The notes under the pieces are model-generated. The model saw only the letters and a list, made by a program, of their open reading frames with translations, had not been told where the DNA came from and made no database searches. A stretch of DNA of 6,670 nt from the NCBI GenBank assembly GCA_934096025.1, contig CAKOLP010000051.1:1-6670 (forward strand). The letters run 5' to 3'. Position 1 is the first letter of the stretch. Every line of letters starts with the position of its first letter. Both the position numbers and the translations under genes were made by a program. Source of the stretch: an uncultured Bacilli bacterium (GTDB lineage Bacteria > Bacillota_I > Bacilli_A > RF39 > UBA660). This document shows, in pieces, positions 1 through 5,541 of this stretch.

Positions 1-619
1 CATCACTATCTTCTAAATAATATTTAATGTGATAAAAGGCTCCCTTAACTTCTTTATAAATTACTTCTTCATTAGATAATGCTGTCATAGCTTTAGTATC
101 CCAGTTAATGATTCGTTCTCCACGATAAATTAAGCCTTCTTCATATAACTTACAGAAAACATAATTAACCGCTCTATTTAAGCCCTCATCAAGAGTAAAT
201 CTTTCTTTTGAATAACATAAAGATAATCCTAATTTTGCCCATTGACCATGGATATTATTAGCATATTCTTCTTTCCATTCCCAGGCATATTTAAGCCATT
301 CTTCCCGGTCTAGGCTTCTTGGATTAATTCCCATATCTGTTAATTTGTTATCTACCTTTGTTTGAGTAGCAATACCAGCATGATCCATTCCTGGAAACCA
401 AACTGCATTATACCCTTGTAATCTTTTAAAACGAATTAATATATCTTGAATAGTTGTATCCCAAGCATGACCAAGATGTAATCTTCCCGTTACATTTGGG
501 GGCGGAATAACAATTGCATAAGGGGGAAGTCCATCCCTTTCTTCAAAATATCCCTTTTTTACCCAAGTTTCATATTTTCCTTTTTCTACATTTTCATGAT
601 TATACTTTTTTTCTAACAT
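1..619 (-). CDS. valS: Valyl-tRNA synthetase, N-terminal part (3' end outside window)
   Basis: Class I aminoacyl-tRNA synthetase that charges tRNA-Val with valine in the cytoplasm. I translated the minus strand from the ATG at 619-617; 206 codons are open to the window edge, so about three quarters of the usual ~880-residue enzyme is missing. The fragment starts MLEKKYNHENVEKGKYETW and carries the ValRS signature PPPNVTGRLHLGHAWDTT, in which HLGH is the HIGH nucleotide-binding motif. It continues with the family blocks NAVWFPGMDHAGIATQ and IINWDTKAMTALSNEEV; the last usually reads NWDP, so Pro is Thr here. The start is set by a GGAGGGA ribosome binding site at 629-623 just upstream and by agreement with family N-termini. 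Expression should be controlled by the T-box leader directly upstream. The identification is firm. Confidence 0.97.
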   Translation of the reverse strand, partial: MLEKKYNHENVEKGKYETWVKKGYFEERDGLPPYAIVIPPPNVTGRLHLGHAWDTTIQDILIRFKRLQGYNAVWFPGMDHAGIATQTKVDNKLTDMGINPRSLDREEWLKYAWEWKEEYANNIHGQWAKLGLSLCYSKERFTLDEGLNRAVNYVFCKLYEEGLIYRGERIINWDTKAMTALSNEEVIYKEVKGAFYHIKYYLEDSD

Positions 620-636
620 AAATCCCTCCATAAAAC

Positions 637-681
637 AAAAAAGAATGATACCAAGGAGTGCATTATGCACGGTACCATCCT
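637..681 (-). terminator. T-box attenuator (rho-independent terminator before valS)
   Basis: The alternative fold to the antiterminator. AGGATGGTACC (681-671) pairs with GGTATCATTCT (652-642), 11 pairs including two G-U. An internal GTGCA-TAA-TGCAC hairpin sits inside, and TTTTTTGTTTT follows on the minus strand. The 5' arm contains the T-box bulge, so forming this stem and forming the antiterminator exclude each other. With no clear terminator between the upstream 302-aa gene (ends at 845) and this site, it probably also ends transcripts coming from that operon. Confidence 0.92.
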
Positions 682-824
682 TTTATTTAACTTAATTAGA
701 CTATATAGCATCTCTGCTTTATTTCTCATTTTGCAACATTCAAATGCTTTTAACTTTAGTTTCCACCACCCACTAAATCTCTTGGCTTAAAATACATTTT
801 ACTCCTCAAAAATCATCGAAATAT
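637..824 (-). promoter_or_regulatory. T-box riboswitch leader of valS (tRNA-Val sensing)
   Basis: Untranslated leader that binds uncharged tRNA and decides between termination and read-through into valS. Stem I base: TATTTC (823-818) pairs with GAAATA (725-720). It flanks a GATGA (817-813) / GA (727-726) kink-turn motif, then TTTTG (811-807) pairs with CAAAA (733-729). The specifier loop has AGTA (803-800) opposite GAATGTTG (741-734), closed above by AAATG/CATTT. GTT at 737-735 is the likely valine specifier codon, followed by the expected purine. The distal part shows AAGAGA and a TTTAGT/ACTAAA hairpin (777-755) with a GGGTGGTGGAA loop. A short stem III, AGCA-GAGA-TGCT, lies at 718-707. The antiterminator pairs AAGGA (682-678) with TCCTT (657-653) around a UGGUACC bulge, where UGGU can pair with the ACCA end of tRNA-Val. 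There is no space for stem II or IIA/B. Confidence 0.93.
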
Positions 825-829
825 AACTT

Positions 830-858
830 ATTTTATCAAATATTTTATCTTAAATCAA
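830..858 (-). promoter_or_regulatory. Putative sigma-A promoter of valS
   Basis: TTGATT (858-853) and TAAAAT (835-830) are separated by exactly 17 bases. This places a start site at about 824-822, immediately before the first paired base of T-box stem I (823). The -35 box overlaps the last codons of the upstream 302-aa gene, which ends at 845. The fit with the leader's 5' end is the main support; AT-rich DNA yields many chance -10 boxes. Confidence 0.65.
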
Positions 859-1753
859 GACTTTGATATTTCTTTTCATCAAGCATTATATCAATTCCAT
901 TATCTCTTACTTTAAAATATATACTTTCATGTTCCGGCAATACTAATTGTTGTCTTAATGAATCATTACATCTTTCATACATTAATAACAAATTATTATC
1001 ACTCATTATAAATATATATTTACCTACGCCATAAACATTAACCTTATTTATATTAGCCAAATATTCTACGCCATTATAATCTAAAATATGATACGTTCCA
1101 TCGTAAGTTATATAATACGAATCATTAAAATCTACTATTTCAACTGAACTCGCTTCACTATAAAGTGTGCCATCAGCATTTAAGATATACCATAAATTAT
1201 TTTGTTTAACAATGAACTTCGCACTACTTAAGACATCTTCATTAAAATGCGCAGGTAAAGCAATATAATCATAATCATTACCTATCGTATTACTAGAAAA
1301 ATCTAAAAATATAATTCCCCATTTGCCATCTTTTTTATTAATTAAGAATTTTGAACTTGCCGGGGTTCCATAATTAATTACTTCTTCATAAGTATCAACC
1401 GGCGCAGAACCCACTAGATTATATAACATAACTGCACCATTATTTTGAAATATCCCAAAATTACTATTAATAACTGGTTCTATTTCTTCACTACCAAATT
1501 GATAATAATTTGTATGATATTCACTTTTATAAGTATTCTTGGCTTTAGCACAAGTACTACAAGCATAAGTACTCAATAACTTATCATCTTGATAAAAATA
1601 TAACTTATTGTTATAAATAAAATCTTTATTTACATTATTATCATCTAGCTTATGCTTTTTTATATCTATATGCTTATATGTTCCATATATAGCACTTGGC
1701 ACAAATATACATAGTAAAACTATAATTGTTATTAAAGTCTTTTTATCTTTCAT
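845..1753 (-). CDS. Membrane-anchored WG-repeat-like protein, one module
   Basis: Unrecognised protein of 302 residues. Residues 1-5 are basic, residues 6-25 are a hydrophobic helix (signal anchor or uncleaved signal peptide), and the rest is predicted to be outside the membrane. The exported part is beta-rich, with short strands ending in polar turns. One good WG-repeat motif, NKKDGKWGII, lies at about 139-148, with other degenerate repeats such as NNLWYILNADGTLY and THILDYNG-like strands. Cys65 and Cys68 follow the first hairpin. The order of motifs matches each half of the 692-aa neighbour, including an identical EIVDFNDS (205-212 here, 587-594 there), so the two are paralogues. The ATG lies 2 bases after the neighbour's stop; a weak AGGG in the last codons serves as ribosome binding site, so translation is probably coupled. 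WG-repeat proteins have no single function; a scaffold or surface-binding role is only a guess. Confidence 0.85.
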   Translation of the reverse strand: MKDKKTLITIIVLLCIFVPSAIYGTYKHIDIKKHKLDDNNVNKDFIYNNKLYFYQDDKLLSTYACSTCAKAKNTYKSEYHTNYYQFGSEEIEPVINSNFGIFQNNGAVMLYNLVGSAPVDTYEEVINYGTPASSKFLINKKDGKWGIIFLDFSSNTIGNDYDYIALPAHFNEDVLSSAKFIVKQNNLWYILNADGTLYSEASSVEIVDFNDSYYITYDGTYHILDYNGVEYLANINKVNVYGVGKYIFIMSDNNLLLMYERCNDSLRQQLVLPEHESIYFKVRDNGIDIMLDEKKYQSLDLR

Positions 1754-1755
1754 AA

Positions 1756-3834
1756 TTACCCTATTTCAACTTCCTCAGTTACTACGCCCTCAGCTGTTGT
1801 ACAACTAAGTGTTAAAGTATTATTAGTAATACTATATTTTACTTCTTCTTTATAGTCTTTACCAACTACCGTAATTTCACTTTCTAATAAACTATTCTTA
1901 CCATTATAACTATATACACCGACTTTATTCTTGTCATCTACTGTAATGTATACACCTTTTTCCATAGCAATATATTTAAATTCGCTACTCATTACTTTGC
2001 CATCTAAACTATATAATAAATAATTACCAGCACTATTAACAACCTTGATACAGCTATCATTAAAATCAACTATTTCATTTTTTGTACTAACTTGTGGAGC
2101 TAATTCTGTCCCCTTATAATCATATAAATGGAAAGTATCATCACTTCTTTTAATTAATAAACTATCTTTTAAAGTCTTTATTGAAACATTCGTAGCATTA
2201 TTTTCTTTATCTTTAAAAGGTATTACGCCCTCAACTTTATTATTAGTTATCTTTACTACCCCATAAGAATCACTTGTATTCTTAGCAAATACTAAAGTAT
2301 CACTAGTATCCATAAATGTTATAACATTTTCGGCTTCTGTATGTAAATTCAAATCTACCATTTTATATGTAGCCAATTTTTTATTATCCTTTAAATCATA
2401 TAAAATTATATTATCATTAGCATCCGGAGTTTTTGTATCCGAAATAAATACATATCTCTTATTATAGATTGGTAAATAGTAATTTTCTTTAGTACTGTCT
2501 AAGATATTTTCCTCTTTAGCTACAAAACAATTATTTGTAAATGCTCCGTTTGTAATAGAATTTGCATAACTACAAGTAAAAGAACCTAGTAATTCTGTTT
2601 TAGCTTCATCAGCAAAAAAGTAAAGTTTTCCCGAAAAATAACTATAATATGCTAAACTTCTATTTAACATTCCCTCATTTAAATTAATCGTTATAGGTTT
2701 TTCCTCTTTTAAATCTAGTTTTAAGGTTTTATCATTAATTATTATACTAAATACTTCTTGCTTATCTATTTGTCTTAATTCTTTATTAAATACTAACTTA
2801 GTATTATAATCTGTATTTTTAACCTTTATACCGTTTAAGTTCATTGGATTTCCCTCAGAATCATAAATAAACATTTTACTATTAGTTATTCCCACTATAT
2901 ATGTATCTACGAAGGTTACATAATCAAAACTTTCATCGATCTTTTCTTCCCCGTCATAACCATATACATGACATTTATTACCCACATTAGCACTAATACT
3001 CTTGCTATCAAAGTTTTTTATTAATCCTCCGATACTCTTAGAGACATTTTTACCATTAAAATCATATAATGTATAATTATTTTTATCACCAACAACTATA
3101 TAATCAGTATTTTCTATATACCCTATAAATGTATACTCAGTTTTAAAATCAGTTTCTACTTGTTGTTTACTTAAACTAATTACACCATAAGTTTTATCTT
3201 TTTTGACTATTACTTTATTTTCTTTAACTTCTTTTATCTCATCATATGTTTCTAGTTTTTTCTTATCTTCCATATCATATAATGTTATATCGCCTTTAGT
3301 CTTTTTACTGTTATCATAAACAAAAGCATACTTATCTAAATAAATATCACTAACTATATTCACACTGCTTCCGTCTTCATATACTTTTTTATCAGTATCA
3401 AAGACACCCTCGCTCGTATAATATGCTACATAACATAAATTTTCATCTTTATTTTCACATTCATACTTTCCAATATCTTTCTTATCTTTATCTAAAAATA
3501 TTAAATTACCGTCTTCATAGCGATAGTTATCTTTTTCAATTATTACTACTGGCTCATTATTCTTTGGCATCTTATCATGTTTTATAAAACAAAAATACAC
3601 TACCAAACTTATAACAATCACTAAAACTATCCCTAGTACTGTAAATAAAATTATCTTTTGCTTTTTAGTTAACTTTTTTTTCTTCTTTTTTACATTTTTA
3701 TTTTCATTATTTGGAACTTTAGGAATATCATAAGAAGTACTCTCCATTTCATCTTCAGTTTCTAATTCCACTATTTGATTGGCATTTACCTCTGTATTTT
3801 CTTCCTTTATTTCCTTTAAAAATTCTTCATCCAT
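1756..3834 (-). CDS. Membrane-anchored WG-repeat-like protein, two tandem modules
   Basis: Unrecognised protein of 692 residues. Residues 1-47 form an acidic, presumably cytoplasmic tail; a lysine run covers 49-60; residues 61-83 are one membrane helix. The remainder is predicted to be outside (positive-inside rule). The exterior contains two copies of a beta-rich module, about 101-388 and 394-692. Corresponding blocks are EDGNLIFLDKDKKDIGKYEC / FSGKLYFFADEAKTELLGSFTC-type hairpins (105 and 400), GDITLYDMEDKKKLETY / DNIILYDLKDNKKLATY (181 and 474), a degenerate WG-type strand pair with YGV in place of WG (216-218 and 524-526), and YDFNGK / YDYKGT. Each module has a cysteine pair after its first hairpin (126/134 and 421/436). 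The start has an excellent GGAGGT site at 3845-3840 and its own promoter. It forms a two-gene operon with the 302-aa paralogue. Function is unknown; a beta-propeller-like surface protein is the best structural guess. Confidence 0.87.
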   Translation of the reverse strand: MDEEFLKEIKEENTEVNANQIVELETEDEMESTSYDIPKVPNNENKNVKKKKKKLTKKQKIILFTVLGIVLVIVISLVVYFCFIKHDKMPKNNEPVVIIEKDNYRYEDGNLIFLDKDKKDIGKYECENKDENLCYVAYYTSEGVFDTDKKVYEDGSSVNIVSDIYLDKYAFVYDNSKKTKGDITLYDMEDKKKLETYDEIKEVKENKVIVKKDKTYGVISLSKQQVETDFKTEYTFIGYIENTDYIVVGDKNNYTLYDFNGKNVSKSIGGLIKNFDSKSISANVGNKCHVYGYDGEEKIDESFDYVTFVDTYIVGITNSKMFIYDSEGNPMNLNGIKVKNTDYNTKLVFNKELRQIDKQEVFSIIINDKTLKLDLKEEKPITINLNEGMLNRSLAYYSYFSGKLYFFADEAKTELLGSFTCSYANSITNGAFTNNCFVAKEENILDSTKENYYLPIYNKRYVFISDTKTPDANDNIILYDLKDNKKLATYKMVDLNLHTEAENVITFMDTSDTLVFAKNTSDSYGVVKITNNKVEGVIPFKDKENNATNVSIKTLKDSLLIKRSDDTFHLYDYKGTELAPQVSTKNEIVDFNDSCIKVVNSAGNYLLYSLDGKVMSSEFKYIAMEKGVYITVDDKNKVGVYSYNGKNSLLESEITVVGKDYKEEVKYSITNNTLTLSCTTAEGVVTEEVEIG

Positions 3835-3839
3835 ACTTT

Positions 3840-3845
3840 ACCTCC
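3840..3845 (-). promoter_or_regulatory. Strong ribosome binding site of the 692-aa gene
   Basis: GGAGGT on the minus strand, five bases before the ATG at 3834-3832. It fixes the start of the two-module protein and suggests efficient translation. Confidence 0.85.
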
Positions 3846-3857
3846 GTAGTTTACTTG

Positions 3858-3886
3858 ATTATATCATAATATATTTATTTTAAAAA
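3858..3886 (-). promoter_or_regulatory. Promoter with extended -10 for the two-gene WG-like operon
   Basis: TGATATAAT (3866-3858) is a perfect extended -10 (TGnTATAAT). The -35 region 17 bases upstream is only a T-rich TTTTTA (3886-3881), which suits an extended -10 promoter. The predicted start near 3851 gives a leader of about 17 bases containing the GGAGGT site. The upstream transcript ends at the terminator at 3923-3900, so this promoter should be the main source of the 692-aa/302-aa message. Confidence 0.75.
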
Positions 3887-3899
3887 GCCCCATTTAATG

Positions 3900-3923
3900 A
3901 AAAAAAGATAGATTACTCTACCT
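3900..3923 (-). terminator. Rho-independent terminator after the 292-aa gene
   Basis: GGTAGA (3922-3917) pairs with TCTATC (3912-3907), six pairs with one G-U, and has a GTAA loop. An extra A-T closes the base and a run of seven T follows (3906-3900) on the minus strand. The 5' arm begins inside the TAG stop codon at 3924-3922, so the gene and its terminator overlap. Confidence 0.8.
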
Positions 3924-4800
3924 AATTGCTATTCTTAAAATTTTGATAAACATCATTTAATTTGTCTTTTAAACTGCTAAATAAACTCCCTCCGACACTT
4001 TTTAAAAATCCTGCCGCGTTTTTCGTATATTTTACTAACTCATCTTTTTCATCAATTATTTGTTGGTAATATTCTTCCCCAAGTTTTTCTCGAGCAAAAT
4101 TATTAATATTTGCCGCCCCATTTTTTATCACTTCACTAGCTTTATTGAATGCTTTACTAGCCCCACTTGAAATAGTATCTTTATATCCCGGAGCCTTTTT
4201 TTCTAATGCTGCATCAATCTTTTGAGCTAATTCTAGGACTTTCTCTTTTCCCGAAGTAGTTAGTTCTTTAAATGTGACACCATTTATTTGCCCGTCATAG
4301 AACAAGAAGTCGACCAAGCTAATAAATGTCGCTTTAGCTTTTTTTGAAAAATTTGCATCATTACTTGCTTTATTTACCTCAGTTAATGTATCATTTAATG
4401 TATTTATTACTTTATTATCATTTGCACTATAAGTAACGCTCGGAGTACTACTTGAACTTGTACTTTCAGTCTTTTTAGTTACTTCTTTTATAGGTTCTTC
4501 CTTAACTTCCGTTTTCGCACTCGCACTCGTATCTGTCTTTGTAGAACTATTAGTAGTATTTTTCTTAGTTTCTGTCTCATTTTTTACAACTTCACTTTTT
4601 GTAGTTGTATCCTCTTTTTTAGAATCATCAGAAGTTTTATTTTCATTTTCATTCTTTACTTTTTCTAAAGCAGTATTTGTATCATTTTTCTCCATATATT
4701 TATTATCTCTATTTATAAGTAGCCCAATTATAATACCTAACATTAATATTATTACTACCCCGAAAGCTAAAAATGTATAACTATTTTTTACTTCTCTCAT
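3922..4800 (-). CDS. Single-pass membrane protein with Thr/Lys/Ser linker and helical C-terminal domain
   Basis: I do not recognise this 292-residue protein. Residues 7-30 are one hydrophobic helix after a short basic start, so the C-terminal part is probably outside. Residues 33-122 are a low-complexity linker of Lys, Glu, Thr, Ser and Asn with no cysteine or tryptophan, like a wall-spanning spacer. Residues 123-292 look alpha-helical, with amphipathic stretches. A conserved-looking centre, FLFYDGQINGVTFKELT (165-181), is followed by KVLELAQKIDAAL and APGYKDTISSGASKAFNKAS. No catalytic motif, LPXTG signal or lipobox is visible. The ATG has a TTGGAGGT site eight bases upstream (from 4811). 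The gene lies between a U-run hairpin after yneF and its own terminator, with almost no upstream room for a promoter. Codon use matches its neighbours. A lineage-specific surface or periplasm-like protein is the most that can be said. Confidence 0.82.
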   Translation of the reverse strand: MREVKNSYTFLAFGVVIILMLGIIIGLLINRDNKYMEKNDTNTALEKVKNENENKTSDDSKKEDTTTKSEVVKNETETKKNTTNSSTKTDTSASAKTEVKEEPIKEVTKKTESTSSSSTPSVTYSANDNKVINTLNDTLTEVNKASNDANFSKKAKATFISLVDFLFYDGQINGVTFKELTTSGKEKVLELAQKIDAALEKKAPGYKDTISSGASKAFNKASEVIKNGAANINNFAREKLGEEYYQQIIDEKDELVKYTKNAAGFLKSVGGSLFSSLKDKLNDVYQNFKNSN

Positions 4801-4814
4801 AATACCTCCAATCC

Positions 4815-4840
4815 AAAAAACTGTTATATGTTAACAGTTT
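4815..4840 (-). terminator. Hairpin with U-run between yneF and the 292-aa gene
   Basis: On the minus strand AAACTGTTA (4840-4832) pairs perfectly with TAACAGTTT (4826-4818) across a five-base loop, and six T in a row span 4820-4815. It has the form of a rho-independent terminator, though the stem is AT-rich. It begins three bases after the yneF stop (4846-4844) and ends only four bases before the next gene's ribosome binding region. It may be a leaky terminator that lowers expression of the downstream gene rather than a full stop. Confidence 0.7.
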
Positions 4841-4843
4841 AGT

Positions 4844-5053
4844 TTATTTAAATCTATTCATTTGTTGCATTACTTGTTTAACTTGCTTTTGACTTGGCTT
4901 TCTTCCCATCGAAGACATCATTGCCTCAATCATCTTTTCATTTATCGGTGGATTTTTCTCTAAAGTTTTAACCATTAATTTTCTAGCTAATAAAAATCCT
5001 ATAACTAAACCAATAATTATACCAATTATTAAATATAATACTAATTTTCCCAT
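4844..5053 (-). CDS. yneF: YneF family (UPF0154) small membrane protein
   Basis: A 69-residue protein with one N-terminal membrane helix (about 4-23, LVLYLIIGIIIGLVIGFLLA). A short conserved cytoplasmic tail follows, with the UPF0154 signature ARKLMVKTLEKNPPINEKM, then MMSSMGRKPSQKQVKQVMQQMN. Length and sequence match B. subtilis YneF as I remember it across the whole protein. The biochemical role of the family is unknown. In Bacillus the gene follows tkt and sirA (yneE), and the same order holds here, which supports all three calls. The ATG has a GAGGGAGAG-type ribosome binding site within 24 bases of non-coding DNA after the upstream gene, so it is probably co-transcribed with tkt and sirA. 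A hairpin with a U-run follows its stop. Confidence 0.95.
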   Translation of the reverse strand: MGKLVLYLIIGIIIGLVIGFLLARKLMVKTLEKNPPINEKMIEAMMSSMGRKPSQKQVKQVMQQMNRFK

Positions 5054-5077
5054 AATCTCTCCCTCATTAATATTTTA

Positions 5078-5494
5078 CTATACCCTCACTAATTCCTCAA
5101 GCCAAAAATAATCTTTATTTTGAAAATCACAAGCAAATAAGTCTTGCAAAGGTAAAAATTTCTTTATATCCCTATTTATTATATTGGTTTTTAATACTAT
5201 ATGTGAATACTTTACCCCAATAGTAGTATCTTCTTTCCGATACTTATTTATTATCTTATGCGTATCCCCCATTTTCATATAAAAATCATTATCTTTATTC
5301 TTTTCATATATTAACTTATTATATTTTAATTTATCTATTGGTACTATTATTTGATCTAATAACTCTTTGCCCAAAGATATACTAGCCTTATCAAGCAAAT
5401 AAATATCTTCTAAAGACTTAAATAAATTATATGGACTTTCCTTTAATAATACACCCATTTCTTTACTAATTTTAAATATAAAAAATGTTCTCAC
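5078..5494 (-). CDS. sirA: SirA-like inhibitor of replication initiation (divergent)
   Basis: Small soluble protein of 138 residues, similar in length to B. subtilis SirA (148). In Bacillus, SirA is made at the onset of sporulation and binds DnaA domain I to block new rounds of replication. Evidence: the tkt-sirA-yneF order is preserved, and against B. subtilis SirA as I recall it several blocks correspond: the N-terminal FFIFKI after a short start, SPYNLFKSLEDIY, the middle LDQIIVPIDKLKYNKL, and the C-terminal LFACDFQNKDYFWLEEL against CFLAMDF-x4-YGWL. Identity is otherwise low. I choose GTG at 5494 because AGGTGAT at 5505-5499 is a good ribosome binding site for it. The in-frame GTG at 5503 lies inside that site and has none of its own. 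Whether this organism sporulates cannot be told here, so the trigger is unknown. Confidence 0.72.
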   Translation of the reverse strand: MRTFFIFKISKEMGVLLKESPYNLFKSLEDIYLLDKASISLGKELLDQIIVPIDKLKYNKLIYEKNKDNDFYMKMGDTHKIINKYRKEDTTIGVKYSHIVLKTNIINRDIKKFLPLQDLFACDFQNKDYFWLEELVRV

Positions 5495-5498
5495 TAAT

Positions 5499-5505
5499 AT
5501 CACCT
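5499..5505 (-). promoter_or_regulatory. Ribosome binding site that sets the sirA-like start
   Basis: AGGTGAT matches the anti-Shine-Dalgarno end of Firmicute 16S rRNA and lies four bases before GTG at 5494. It contains the alternative in-frame GTG at 5503, which therefore cannot be the natural start. Confidence 0.7.
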
Positions 5506-5541
5506 GAGTATTATATTAGCATAAGGATACTGCATAATTTG

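Noticed and set aside
3655..3700. Poly-Lys tract in the 692-aa gene as a possible slippage or frameshift site
   Set aside because: The reading frame continues intact into a proper membrane helix, and a basic stretch before the helix is expected from the positive-inside rule.
5510..5515. TATAAT as a -10 box for sirA
   Set aside because: No -35 box or TGn extension is present at suitable spacing, and the start site would fall in the ribosome binding site; co-transcription with tkt is simpler.
5495..5518. Inverted repeat CTAATAT / ATATTAG around the sirA ribosome binding site
   Set aside because: Seven AT-only or nearly AT-only pairs across a 12-base loop are weak and expected by chance in this composition; no second signal supports a regulatory hairpin.
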